Part shown: positions 8,897-17,328 of the stretch, one piece after another
How the letters are laid out: each line of letters opens with the position of its first letter
How positions within the stretch are numbered: the first letter of the stretch is position 1
NCBI GenBank assembly: GCA_025350465.1
Contig: JANXXU010000024.1
Location: 62,001-126,000, forward strand
Source of the DNA: Alphaproteobacteria bacterium
GTDB taxonomy: Bacteria; Pseudomonadota; Alphaproteobacteria; Micropepsales; Micropepsaceae
Direction: 5' to 3'
DNA length: 64,000 nucleotides
Notes under the pieces: generated by a model
What the model saw: only the letters and a program-made list of their open reading frames with translations
What the model was told of the DNA's origin: nothing
The model's database searches: none
Translations under genes and position numbers: made by a program

Positions 8897-9877
8897 TTAG
8901 GTCGCCTGTGCACTCAGACCCAGCGCATCGATGCGCGCGACAGCAGTCGAGTCGAGCGGCCCTAATGCTTCGGCTTCCAAACATTGCTTCAACTCGGCGC
9001 GGTTCTTGACGCCGAGGATCAGCGTGTCGACGCCGTCCATGCCGAGGGCATAACGATGGGCCACGATCGCCGGATCCTGGCCCCATTCCCTGCAGAGCAC
9101 GCGATAGGGTGCGGCACGTTCAAAATCGCGCGACTCCGGATGCCTCGGGCTCAGCATGCGGTCGATCGCGCTCGTCAGCGCGCCCGCCTGTACGGCACGA
9201 ATGCCCAGAACGCCGATGCCCTCGTCTTTCGCGGCGGCGATGACGGCGCGCGGCTCCGCCGGTTCCTCGTAGTTGCGCAAGCCGCCGGCGCTGTCGAGCA
9301 GATTGGTCACGGCTTGCACAACGGCGGGGCGCGGCGTTTGGCGCAAGGCGCGAATGATCGTACGCGGCAGGCCGGACCCGGTGATGCCCCAGGCGCCGAT
9401 CTTGCCTTCAGCTTTCAGGCGCTCCACCGTCGGAATGAACGCGTCGACGTAGAGCGACCATTTGGTGGCGAATAAATCCTGCCGATCGGGCTTGACGGCG
9501 TAGACATAGTCGTCGGGGCAGATGTTGGAATGCAGGAAGAAAATGTCGACGCGCTCAAGGCGCATCGTTTTGAGCGACGCCTCAAGCGACTGTTCGAGAT
9601 TGGCCGCAACTTCGCTCGGCGGCGGCGAGCCGAGCCCGCATTTGGTCGTGACGCGCAAACCCTTGGGTAAGCGCCCGGCGAACACTTCGCCGACGATGGC
9701 CTCGCAATTCCGATAGAGCGGTGCGGTGTCCAGGAGGTCGATGCCGCTGTCGACGGCGAGCTTGATGGTCTCGCGAGCTTCTTCGCGGCTGGTCTCGCCC
9801 CAGCCTTGTCCGATACCGCCGCCGCCAAGCGTCAAGCGGCTGACGCGGCCGAACGAACCTAACGTCGCATGTTTCAT
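8897..9877 (-). CDS. Aldo/keto reductase (aldose-dehydrogenase-like)
   Basis: A 326-residue aldo/keto reductase, distinct in sequence from the one at 4.8 kb. The tetrad is Asp50 (LLDTAPLY), Tyr55, Lys79 (TTKCG) and His116 (FFLHSN). The insert between strands and the LILGVKNRAELKQCL end resemble the D-threo-aldose 1-dehydrogenase group. The start ATG at 9877 has GAGG eleven bases upstream; an earlier start would run into the preceding gene. It lies 17 bases after the secreted-protein gene upstream, so the two form an operon. Confidence 0.9.
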   Translation of the reverse strand: MKHATLGSFGRVSRLTLGGGGIGQGWGETSREEARETIKLAVDSGIDLLDTAPLYRNCEAIVGEVFAGRLPKGLRVTTKCGLGSPPPSEVAANLEQSLEASLKTMRLERVDIFFLHSNICPDDYVYAVKPDRQDLFATKWSLYVDAFIPTVERLKAEGKIGAWGITGSGLPRTIIRALRQTPRPAVVQAVTNLLDSAGGLRNYEEPAEPRAVIAAAKDEGIGVLGIRAVQAGALTSAIDRMLSPRHPESRDFERAAPYRVLCREWGQDPAIVAHRYALGMDGVDTLILGVKNRAELKQCLEAEALGPLDSTAVARIDALGLSAQAT

Positions 9878-9894
9878 ATCGTGCGCGACCTCAC

Positions 9895-10515
9895 TCAGTT
9901 GCCGAAGATCCAGCCGGTGCGGCTGCCGTCGAACTCGACGTGGAATTTGTTGTTGGCCGGATGGCAATCGCCGTAAAGGCCTTCTAACGCCTTCTGATCC
10001 GTCTCGTCCAACTTCAGCGTCAAGGTGTAGATGCGGTGAAAATTGTGCTGCTCGATTGCCGCGCGCGGCGCGGTGAATTCGAAATGCACGAGCATGGAAC
10101 CGTGCGGCTCGATGCGATCGAACTTCAGCGAACCGACTTCGCGATCCTTGGTTTTGGCGACGATATCATCCTCGGTCACGACCGCGTTCTGCTTCCCGGG
10201 TTTGCCGATGAATGGCTGGTCGCCGAGATTTCTGACGCGCATCACGAACGGCCAATGAAAAATGCCATCGGCGGTCAGCCAAGCATGAACCACGCCGACC
10301 TGGGTCGCTCCTGCCGGCGGACGCTGCCATAGATCGAGCGAAATGAAATGGTCGGCCGCCGGATCTGCGCAATTGGGGATCAACGGGTTGATGTCGGGAA
10401 GATGTATCGTGTTGGGCAGGGTCAGCGGTGCGGCCGTGTCCGCGCTGGCATTGAACGACAACACCACAAGCGCGCCGAGCACGAGAATACCCAGCGCCGA
10501 ATTAACTCTCTTCAT
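9895..10515 (-). CDS. Secreted hypothetical protein
   Basis: A 206-residue protein with an N-terminal signal peptide (KR, then a hydrophobic stretch ending ASA near residue 26). The mature part has beta-rich sequence with two cysteines (NCADPAADH and YGDCHPAN) that may form a disulfide. I recognise no family. It is the first gene of a short operon with the aldo/keto reductase at 8897. The linked function is not apparent. Confidence 0.65.
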   Translation of the reverse strand: MKRVNSALGILVLGALVVLSFNASADTAAPLTLPNTIHLPDINPLIPNCADPAADHFISLDLWQRPPAGATQVGVVHAWLTADGIFHWPFVMRVRNLGDQPFIGKPGKQNAVVTEDDIVAKTKDREVGSLKFDRIEPHGSMLVHFEFTAPRAAIEQHNFHRIYTLTLKLDETDQKALEGLYGDCHPANNKFHVEFDGSRTGWIFGN

Positions 10516-10617
10516 TGCGTGACCCTATCTGAGACCGACCGGAATTTCGGCACCAACTTAGCACACGACTTGACCCGTCGGTCGATGGTGCTGAACGGGC
10601 GCAGCAGCAGGGCGCGC

Positions 10618-11448
10618 CTAGTCGATCGCCGCCGTCGTCACCGACACCTCGCGCTTGGCATGTGTTTTGGCGTCGAAGAACGTGATGGCGAGATTTGTGC
10701 CCGGCGCTGCCACCGCAATGCGCAGAAGAAGCTCCTCGCCGATCGCGGGGCGCGGATTGCCGACGGCGAAGATCATATCGCCCGGCTTGAGGCCGGCCTT
10801 CGCTGCCGGGGAACCAGCGGGTACGTCGATGAGTTTCAATCCGCCGTGCACGCCTTCGCTGTCGTTGAAGACGCCGACGTGCGCGGTGATGCCGATGGTG
10901 CTGAGCGGATGGTCGCGGCGATGCTCAAGCGGCTGAGGCTCCAATGCATCGCCTGATGGGCTCTTCGGCTTCTCGTCGGCATAAGCCTTGAGCGCCGAGC
11001 GCAGATTCTCAAGCGTCGCAAATTTGCAGATATTGCCCTCGCGCGTGAGGCCATGGCGCTGAGCGAACTCTTCGGTGCAATCGGGCCATTGCGAGGCGAA
11101 ACGCTCGTGACCCAACATGCGAAGCAACGAGTAGGTCGCACCCGGATCGCTTTTCCCCAAACCCAAACTGCCGATGATCAGCACATCGTTCCAGCCGCGA
11201 TAGAGGGCAACGCGATAGACATCGACGCTAGTCTTGTCGCTGTTAAAGCTGCCGATGAGATATGTCCGTGCCGAGGGATCGTCCGGCAGGACCACGAACG
11301 TCGCGCTGACAGCTTCGTAGCGACCGAACCAGGCCGGATCCCAAATACGATCACGCTCGAACAACACTTGCGAAACGAAGCAACCGGCGAGCGCGAGGGA
11401 AAGCGCGAGGCAAGCAACAACGCGGCCAATCGCGCGGATGGGAATCAT
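10618..11448 (-). CDS. PDZ-domain lipoprotein
   Basis: A 276-residue lipoprotein. The start ATG at 11448 follows GAGGAG by eight bases. A hydrophobic leader ends in the lipobox LAGC with Cys23, so it is lipid-anchored. The middle (residues 30-150) is unassigned. The C-terminal 90 residues form a PDZ domain: GGLKLIDVPAGSPAAKAGL followed by KPGDMIFAVGN. There is no protease domain, so it is not a Deg/Ctp protease; a scaffold or substrate-binding role in the envelope is inferred. Confidence 0.75.
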   Translation of the reverse strand: MIPIRAIGRVVACLALSLALAGCFVSQVLFERDRIWDPAWFGRYEAVSATFVVLPDDPSARTYLIGSFNSDKTSVDVYRVALYRGWNDVLIIGSLGLGKSDPGATYSLLRMLGHERFASQWPDCTEEFAQRHGLTREGNICKFATLENLRSALKAYADEKPKSPSGDALEPQPLEHRRDHPLSTIGITAHVGVFNDSEGVHGGLKLIDVPAGSPAAKAGLKPGDMIFAVGNPRPAIGEELLLRIAVAAPGTNLAITFFDAKTHAKREVSVTTAAID

Positions 11449-11548
11449 GATCGCACTCCTCAACCGCGATGCGACCGGCGCGCATAGCTAAACCTGGGTT
11501 GGCCGCGAGAGTGAAGCACGCGAAGCGCTGCGCTCGCGATGATGCCCG

Positions 11549-12082
11549 TCACAAGGTTTCGCGAGCACGATTACTTGCCGGGCGGCTAAAGAGGACGACA
11601 CCGGCGCCCAAGAAGCCCAGTGCGAACAGCACGCCGGCGACCAGGAAGGCCGCCTGAGACCTATCGGGCGCAAAATTTGGCGCGATGCCGGCGAGGAGCG
11701 AGGCGATCCAAAGTGCTGGAATCCATCGGGGCAATCGCCCACTCCAAATCATAGCGACGCTCATGACCGCCAAGCCGATACCGATGACGCCCACCGCCGC
11801 GGCGTAGATGTTGAAGCCGAAGACGTCGGCGTCGGGCCCGACAATGCTGGCCAAACCCGAAGCCGCCGCAACGAAGCCGACAAGACCGACCCAACCGAGC
11901 CGCTCGCACTCCTGCGCATAAATCCCGATCAATCCGAACAGCAACGAAAGATCGATGACAAAGTAGAGGAGTTCGAGTTGAGGGCTGTCTGGATGGGCCG
12001 GGATGATCGCGGCAGCGACGCGCAGCGCACCTCCCAAAGCGGCCGCCGCACCGGCCAGCCGCAATACGTCTTGTGTCTTCAT
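11549..12082 (-). CDS. Small integral membrane protein
   Basis: A 177-residue protein with about five or six hydrophobic helices and short loops; few charged residues apart from the ends. AGGAG lies 11 bases before the ATG. It has the look of a DUF4386/DUF998-like membrane protein, but I cannot assign it firmly. Located 22 bases downstream of the Sel1-repeat gene, so possibly co-transcribed. Confidence 0.6.
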   Translation of the reverse strand: MKTQDVLRLAGAAAALGGALRVAAAIIPAHPDSPQLELLYFVIDLSLLFGLIGIYAQECERLGWVGLVGFVAAASGLASIVGPDADVFGFNIYAAAVGVIGIGLAVMSVAMIWSGRLPRWIPALWIASLLAGIAPNFAPDRSQAAFLVAGVLFALGFLGAGVVLFSRPASNRARETL

Positions 12083-12104
12083 CGTTCCCCGCGCTCCTTA
12101 GGTC

Positions 12105-12779
12105 TCAAATCTTGAGCGGACCGGTTTGCGCCTTGAATGCCTTGGCGCGCGCCGTTGCGTCGGCGATTTGTGCTTTCGTCAGACGTTTGCGAAGCGTGTC
12201 GATCGGCCCGTCGCCGCCGCGAACGACGCGGTTGGTCGTGCGGTCGTAAGGCACGCCGCCTACGCCCTGATCGGCCGCCAAAATATAGAACTTGAGGGCT
12301 TCGACTTCATCTTTGCGACCGGCATCACCGGTTTCGAGCAAGGTCGCAAGATTGTATTGCGCCGGACCATAACCGTAGTTTGCGGCGCGCTCGTACCACT
12401 GCGTCGCCTGGACGAGATCGGCCGGTACGCCCAAGCCGTATTCGTACATCGTGCCGATATCCATCATCGAGCGCGGCTCACCGGCCGTTGCCGCCTGCAT
12501 ATGATATTTGCGCGCCATGTCGTAATCGCGCTGCACGACATTCGGTTTGCCGTCCATGTACTCGACGCCAAGATGGTAGGCCGCGCCCGCGTCACCCTTT
12601 GCGGCGGCATCGGTCCACCAGGCAATCGCCTGATCATAGAAACCGCGATGATAAAGGTCTTCGCCCTCCGTTCGCGCAGGCTGCGCCGGGGCCGACGGCG
12701 CAGCCGTGACATGAGCCACGATTGCCGTGCCCGCAAATGCGAGGCACGCCGACAGCGCCATAACCTTCAGAATGTTCAT
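12105..12779 (-). CDS. Secreted Sel1-like repeat protein
   Basis: A 224-residue protein with a signal peptide (cleavage likely after AHVTAA) and about four Sel1-like repeats: AIAWWTDAAAKGDAGAAYHLG, then AGEPRSMMDIGTMYEYG and AANYGYGPAQYNLATLLE are readable. Sel1 repeats are TPR-like alpha-solenoids that bind partner proteins. Two adjacent ATGs (12782, 12779) follow GGGGGA; the second has the better spacing. Periplasmic location inferred. Confidence 0.82.
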   Translation of the reverse strand: MNILKVMALSACLAFAGTAIVAHVTAAPSAPAQPARTEGEDLYHRGFYDQAIAWWTDAAAKGDAGAAYHLGVEYMDGKPNVVQRDYDMARKYHMQAATAGEPRSMMDIGTMYEYGLGVPADLVQATQWYERAANYGYGPAQYNLATLLETGDAGRKDEVEALKFYILAADQGVGGVPYDRTTNRVVRGGDGPIDTLRKRLTKAQIADATARAKAFKAQTGPLKI

Positions 12780-12901
12780 CATTTCCCCCAAGGGCTTCCC
12801 CTTCCCAGCCTAGCACGCGACACAAACCCGGCTTCAAGGCTGAGATTTCGCCGATGCGCGGCGATGCTCTAGATTGGCAGGAGGTTGGGGGTTGATCGGG
12901 G

Positions 12902-13834
12902 ATGGCCAAGCGCGAATGGTCGGCTAGCGAGCGCGCGCGCCAGGCGCGCGCGGCGGCGGTCGTCTGCGCCATCGGCCTGCTTGGCGCGGCGGGCTTGGTC
13001 GTGTGGAAACACGCCGTCGGAGCCATTGCGCTCGATCCGGAACGCAATCTGACCTTGGTCGCATATCTCCTGTGTAATGCGGTTACGCTTTTCGCCGCCG
13101 CGCAACCGGCAAGAACCTTGAGCCGTCCGCTGAGTGTGCGCTTGGCCATCGCCGCCGTCCGGGGCGCTACGGTCAACGTCAGCGCGGCGGCGTTTTTCGC
13201 CATCGATTTGGCGCTTGTTTGGTCGGCGCTGTCCCAGAGCAGCGCGCCCGCCTGGGTTCTCGCGTTCCTCATTCCGGCTGGCGCATCGCTTTGGCTCTTC
13301 ATTGCCGGACTTGGCGTACCGGCGGAAGGGCCGGAGGAGATCAGCGATGAGGATCTGGCGGAAGCCGCCTTACTCTTGACCGAAAGTCATCGGCGCTGGT
13401 CATGGCAAGCAGTGTTCGCCATGGCCGGATTCATGGCCTTCACCCGCGCCGCGATTCTTGTCGCTTATTTCGCCTGGGTCGTCGCCGGAATGGCCATCTA
13501 TGAGTGGCTGCACAAGGCCTTCTTCGAAACGAGCCCGCTCGGCGACGGCGACTTGGGCGGCGTCGGCATTGCTGCGATCGGACAGGCTGGCGACCTTCTG
13601 ACCCGTGGCTGGCTTTGGGTCATCTTCTTCCTTGTCGTGATCCTTCCGCCGCTCTTCACCCTGGGCGCGGCGGTCTGGTATCGCTTTTGGCAGCGCCGGG
13701 ACCGCGTGCGTGCGCGCGCTCTATCCCGGTCGCCAGCCGCGCGCCTGATGACCAGACGCGAAGTTCGCTTGTTGCGCCGCGACGTCGAGCGGCCGGTTAG
13801 CGCGAGCCACATTCCGCAACGCGGCGTCTCTTAA
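12902..13834 (+). CDS. Multi-pass membrane protein of unknown function
   Basis: A 310-residue protein with about six hydrophobic segments, a charged acidic loop near residues 140-160 (PEEISDEDLAEAA) and a strongly basic C-terminal tail rich in Arg. No family recognised. Divergent from the Sel1-repeat gene, with 122 bases between them. Confidence 0.62.
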   Translation: MAKREWSASERARQARAAAVVCAIGLLGAAGLVVWKHAVGAIALDPERNLTLVAYLLCNAVTLFAAAQPARTLSRPLSVRLAIAAVRGATVNVSAAAFFAIDLALVWSALSQSSAPAWVLAFLIPAGASLWLFIAGLGVPAEGPEEISDEDLAEAALLLTESHRRWSWQAVFAMAGFMAFTRAAILVAYFAWVVAGMAIYEWLHKAFFETSPLGDGDLGGVGIAAIGQAGDLLTRGWLWVIFFLVVILPPLFTLGAAVWYRFWQRRDRVRARALSRSPAARLMTRREVRLLRRDVERPVSASHIPQRGVS

Positions 13835-14009
13835 CCTCTTCTTAAGCCTTCCAGGCTGAATTCAAAGCGAGCCCGCGCGACCGCGAGTCGGACGCTGGCC
13901 CTTGAGAGCATGCGCCTGCGCGCACTGCGAAGCGACACGCGACGGCGCCCCTCTCAACGCAACGCTCCGCCTACGGATTAACCCCGGGTTAACGCCAAGG
14001 ATTTCAGCC

Positions 14010-14981
14010 ATGACGACGCGACGCCGCTCCCCCAGAAAATTTCATTCACGGCATGTGTTCTCCGCGATGGGATTTATGGGCCTCCTCGTCAGCGCCACTG
14101 CGTGGGCGCATCAGGCGGGGCTCATCAACTGGCAATTGCCGGACTCGCTGGCAAGATCGCCGTTCGTCGTCAGTCGAACGCATATCACCCACCCGAACGC
14201 CGGCATTACCGCGGCGACCGCCACCGCGAGCGGCAGCGGCATGGGCACAGCCGCGGGTGCGTCGGACGCCAACTGCGCGGGCCAACTCCTGGGAGGAAAG
14301 GCGCCGACGCTGACGAACGACAAGCTCGCCGCAAAGACTCACCAACTCTGCTACTTGGGCTTTGCCGTTCTGAATTCCGGCATCACACGCACGCCGTTGT
14401 GGTCGGCCGAGCACCTGACCGCCAACCGCGTCGAAACCGCGCAAGGCCTGCCGCGCAAGAACAGCTTCCATGCGGACCCCAATCTGACGACCGATGAGCG
14501 CGCCGAGCTCAGCGACTACAAGGGCTATCCCTACGATCGCGGCCACATGGCCCCAAACGCCGACATGCCCGATGTCGTGTCGCAGAAGGAATGCTTCACG
14601 CTCGCCAACATGATTCCGCAGGACAAAGACAACAACGAGCATTTGTGGGCGCACATCGAGGAATCGGTGCGCAATCTCGCGGAGCGTGATGCCGACCTTT
14701 ATATCGTGACCGGACCGATCTTCGACGGCGATACGGTGAAAGAATTGCACGACCGGGTGATGGTGCCGACGAAAATATTCAAGGCGGTCTTTGACGCGAA
14801 GAAACAGCAAGCGGCGGCCTACATCGTCGACAACGCGCCAGGCGAGACCTACCGGGTCGTCACGATTGCCCAGCTCGAAACGATGACGGGGATCAAGGTC
14901 TTTCCAGGCCTACCGGCGAAGGTCGACACTTCCGCCAAGCTCGAATTGCCGGCGCCGCTGGCGTCCGATTTGATCAACTGA
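14010..14981 (+). CDS. Secreted DNA/RNA non-specific endonuclease
   Basis: A 323-residue protein of the beta-beta-alpha-Me (NucA/NucM) nuclease superfamily, which cuts DNA and RNA using one magnesium ion. The signature DRGHMAPN is at residues 176-183, with His179 as general base. The NMIPQ ... NNEHLW segment supplies the metal-binding Asn. An N-terminal hydrophobic segment ending in AWAH suggests export. The start ATG at 14010 has AAGGA eight bases upstream; an upstream extension of 36 codons in the same frame looks non-coding. No immunity gene is recognisable beside it, so a scavenging role is more likely than a toxin role. Confidence 0.9.
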   Translation: MTTRRRSPRKFHSRHVFSAMGFMGLLVSATAWAHQAGLINWQLPDSLARSPFVVSRTHITHPNAGITAATATASGSGMGTAAGASDANCAGQLLGGKAPTLTNDKLAAKTHQLCYLGFAVLNSGITRTPLWSAEHLTANRVETAQGLPRKNSFHADPNLTTDERAELSDYKGYPYDRGHMAPNADMPDVVSQKECFTLANMIPQDKDNNEHLWAHIEESVRNLAERDADLYIVTGPIFDGDTVKELHDRVMVPTKIFKAVFDAKKQQAAAYIVDNAPGETYRVVTIAQLETMTGIKVFPGLPAKVDTSAKLELPAPLASDLIN

Positions 14982-14994
14982 CGCGAGCACGCCG

Positions 14995-15234
14995 TTGAAG
15001 GTATTTCAAAACGAGTCGGAGGTTCTTCAACTGGGTAAGTTGACGATCGAGAACCGCACTGATCGCGTCACGATCTACGGCAGTCTCGACGTGACGCGGG
15101 ACAAGGCCGGATTGCAGGCGGTCAACGAACTCAAATCGGTGATCGATTCGATCGTCGCGTTTCTTGGCCGCGAAGACCTGCCCGACAAGATCGTCTTCGC
15201 GACGCCGAAGGAGAAGAAGAATCCGTTTTTGTAG
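14995..15234 (+). CDS. Small conserved hypothetical protein
   Basis: A 79-residue protein starting at TTG 14995, 13 bases after the nuclease stop. The sequence (KLTIENRTDRVTIYGSLDVT, then a helix with AVNELKSVIDSIVAF and a KNPF end) looks like the short conserved alphaproteobacterial protein often found without a name. No signal peptide or membrane segment. It is followed directly by a terminator. Start codon moderately certain. Confidence 0.65.
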   Translation: MKVFQNESEVLQLGKLTIENRTDRVTIYGSLDVTRDKAGLQAVNELKSVIDSIVAFLGREDLPDKIVFATPKEKKNPFL

Positions 15235-15255
15235 TTTTTTGCAGGGGGTAGAGTG

Positions 15256-15286
15256 AAAGCGGCCCGGCGCCACGGGCCGCTTTTTT
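15256..15286 (+). terminator. Rho-independent terminator
   Basis: An AAAGCGGCCCG / CGGGCCGCTTT stem with a short loop, followed by a T run. It ends the nuclease-small-protein unit and, being flanked by A's on the other side, may also stop transcription of msrA from the opposite strand. Confidence 0.9.
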
Positions 15287-15290
15287 GTTC

Positions 15291-15968
15291 TCAATCCTTG
15301 TACCAGGCGGGGAACTGGGCCTTCAAATTGGCGAGCTTCGGCAGATCGTTGATCATGATGTAAGGCTGGTCCATGTGGCTCGCCAGATAGTTCTGGTGAT
15401 AGCGCTCCGCCGGATAGAAGCCTTTGAGAGGCACGACTTCCGTCACGATCGGACTGTGAAAGGCCTTCGCGGCATTAAGCTGAGCGATATAGGCCTTGGC
15501 GACGCGCTCTTGCTCAGGCGTCGAAAAGAAAATCGACGAGCGGTATTGCGGCCCGCTGTCGGGGCCTTGCCGGTTCAACTCCGTCGGATCGTGGGCGACC
15601 GAGAAATAGACCTTCAGCAGCTGGCCGACCGTGATCTTCGAGGGATCGAACGTCACTCGCACGGATTCCGCGTGCCCCGTGCCGTGCGAGCTGACCAATT
15701 CGTAGTTCGCGGTTTCGGCCGTGCCGCCGGCATAGCCCGCCACCGCGCGGGTCACGCCCTTCACATGCAGATAGACAGCTTGGACGCCCCAGAAGCAACC
15801 GCCGGCCAGAACGATTACTTCCTGACCGTGCGCCGGCGCCATCGCGGCATCGACCCTCGGATCCGGCAGCGTCGCGGCGGCGGGCGCGCGCGACGAATAA
15901 AAAAGCGCAATCGCCAACGAGGCCAGCATCAATGCCGGCACATAGCGCAGTAGGCGTGAGGTGGTCAT
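15291..15968 (-). CDS. msrA: Peptide-methionine (S)-S-oxide reductase MsrA, exported form
   Basis: A 225-residue MsrA, which reduces methionine-S-sulfoxide in proteins. The catalytic GCFWG is at residues 57-61 with Cys58 as nucleophile; GYAGG and GHAESVRVTFDP are standard family segments. It has an N-terminal hydrophobic segment (residues 8-25), so it should act in the periplasm or be anchored in the inner membrane, unlike cytoplasmic MsrA. GGAGAA precedes the ATG. It lies on the same strand as, and 93 bases beyond, a peroxidase/oxidoreductase operon with a related job. Confidence 0.95.
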   Translation of the reverse strand: MTTSRLLRYVPALMLASLAIALFYSSRAPAAATLPDPRVDAAMAPAHGQEVIVLAGGCFWGVQAVYLHVKGVTRAVAGYAGGTAETANYELVSSHGTGHAESVRVTFDPSKITVGQLLKVYFSVAHDPTELNRQGPDSGPQYRSSIFFSTPEQERVAKAYIAQLNAAKAFHSPIVTEVVPLKGFYPAERYHQNYLASHMDQPYIMINDLPKLANLKAQFPAWYKD

Positions 15969-16061
15969 GGCACTTTCTCCAATGTCGGGACCTATATGAG
16001 GTCTCGCGCGCCGCCATCAAACACATCGAGCGCTCACCGGCCGCTCAAGAAAGCGTGTGAG

Positions 16062-16562
16062 CTAATTCTTTGCGACGATTTGTTCGATCGCGCGCTTGAA
16101 CCGAAGCGACGTCGGGTTCGTAAAACTCGAGAACCACTGTTTCAAGTGGCCGTCGCGGCCGACCAGGTATTTGTAGAAGTTCCAGCGCGGGGCCGCCATG
16201 AAGCCGCCTTCGCTCGACAGGAATTTGAACAACGGGTGAGCGCGTGAGCCGCTCACGTGAACCTTGGCGGCCATCGGGAAATCGACGCCGAAATTCTTCT
16301 CGCAGAACTGGGCGATGTCTTTTTCGCTGCCGGGCTCTTGATTGGCGAAGTCGTTCGACGGCACGCCGAGCACGACGAGGCCGTCCTTTTTGTGCGCCTT
16401 CCAGATTTCTTCGAGGCCGGCATATTGCGGCGTGAAGCCGCATTTGGACGCTGTGTTGACGATCAGAAGCGGCTTGCCGGCGAAGCCCTTCAGCTTCAGC
16501 TCGCCGCCCTTCAGATTCTCGAGCGTGAAATCGAAGGCCGTTTCCTTCTTGTCGCGCGCCAT
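16062..16562 (-). CDS. Glutathione peroxidase family protein
   Basis: A 166-residue peroxidase. The catalytic set is Cys41 (NTASKCGFT), Gln75 (NDFANQEPG), Trp127 and Asn128 (RWNFYKY). It uses cysteine, not selenocysteine. The start ATG at 16562 has GAGG seven bases upstream and lies just after the stop of the oxidoreductase gene, so it is the last gene of the three-gene unit. It reduces hydroperoxides; the electron donor in bacteria is usually thioredoxin rather than glutathione. No signal peptide, so cytoplasmic. Confidence 0.93.
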   Translation of the reverse strand: MARDKKETAFDFTLENLKGGELKLKGFAGKPLLIVNTASKCGFTPQYAGLEEIWKAHKKDGLVVLGVPSNDFANQEPGSEKDIAQFCEKNFGVDFPMAAKVHVSGSRAHPLFKFLSSEGGFMAAPRWNFYKYLVGRDGHLKQWFSSFTNPTSLRFKRAIEQIVAKN

Positions 16563-16569
16563 CGTTGCC

Positions 16570-17328
16570 TCAAGAGCCGCTGAACCAGTTGTAGCCTTTA
16601 TCCTCCCAATAGCCACCCGGATAATCGTTGGTCACGAACATCGTCATGATGTGCTTCGGGTTCTTGAAGCCGAGCTTGGTCGGAATGCGCAATTTCATCG
16701 GGAAGCCGTATTGCGGCGGCAGCGTCTGATCCGCGTAAGTCAGCGCCAGCAATGTCTGTGGGTGCAGCGCCGTCGCCATATCGAGGCTCGAGTAATAATC
16801 GTCGGCGCATTTGAAGCCGACATAGGCCGCGCGTGTGTCGGCGCCAATGCGCTCCAGGAACGCGCGGAACGGCACGCCGCCCCATTTGCCGATGGCGCTC
16901 CATCCCTCGACGCAGACGTGGCGCGTGATCTGCGAGGCCTGGGGAAGCGCCCGCAATTGATCCAAGGTCCACGACTGCTTGTTCTGGACCAGACCCGAAA
17001 CTTCCAATTTGTAAGTCGCGCCGTCGACGAACGGGACGCGGTCGCGCTTGTAATAGGCATTGAAGGGAAACGGCCTAGTGATGTCGCTTTCGGCATATTC
17101 AGGCGCAAGGCGCGTCTGACTGAACAGTGCCGCCTGGACGCCGTCGTTCCACTTCGACATGGCTGCAGTGACTTTCTGCACGGCGCCGATATCGGTCACG
17201 TCGCAACCCGTGAGCAGGGTCAGCGCGCCGACGCTCAAGGTTTGTTTCAGGAACAGCCGCCGCTCGATCTTGCGGATGTCGTTGTCGTCGCGCAGCAGCG
17301 CACGAGCCACGGGCTTTTCGATGGTCAT
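16570..17328 (-). CDS. Tat-exported molybdopterin oxidoreductase (sulfite oxidase/MsrP fold)
   Basis: A 252-residue protein of the sulfite oxidase fold. The N-terminus has a twin-arginine motif (RRLFLK, Arg23-Arg24) and a following lipobox LTGC (Cys42), so it is probably a Tat-exported lipoprotein. The molybdenum-binding cysteine is Cys139 in RHVCVEGWSAIGKWGG. The C-terminal GGYWEDKGYNWFSG is typical of the short bacterial enzymes. The start ATG at 17328 follows GGAGG and overlaps the cytochrome stop. It may repair methionine sulfoxide like MsrP, fitting msrA and peroxidase beside it, but the partner differs from MsrQ, so the substrate is open. Confidence 0.88.
   Translation of the reverse strand: MTIEKPVARALLRDDNDIRKIERRLFLKQTLSVGALTLLTGCDVTDIGAVQKVTAAMSKWNDGVQAALFSQTRLAPEYAESDITRPFPFNAYYKRDRVPFVDGATYKLEVSGLVQNKQSWTLDQLRALPQASQITRHVCVEGWSAIGKWGGVPFRAFLERIGADTRAAYVGFKCADDYYSSLDMATALHPQTLLALTYADQTLPPQYGFPMKLRIPTKLGFKNPKHIMTMFVTNDYPGGYWEDKGYNWFSGS

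Noticed and set aside
13902-14009. 36-codon N-terminal extension of the endonuclease
   Set aside because: Low-complexity reading without a signal peptide; the ATG at 14010 has AAGGA and starts a proper export signal.
16062-16562. Possible selenocysteine in the glutathione peroxidase
   Set aside because: The active-site codon is a normal cysteine (TGC), and no in-frame TGA or SECIS-like stem follows.
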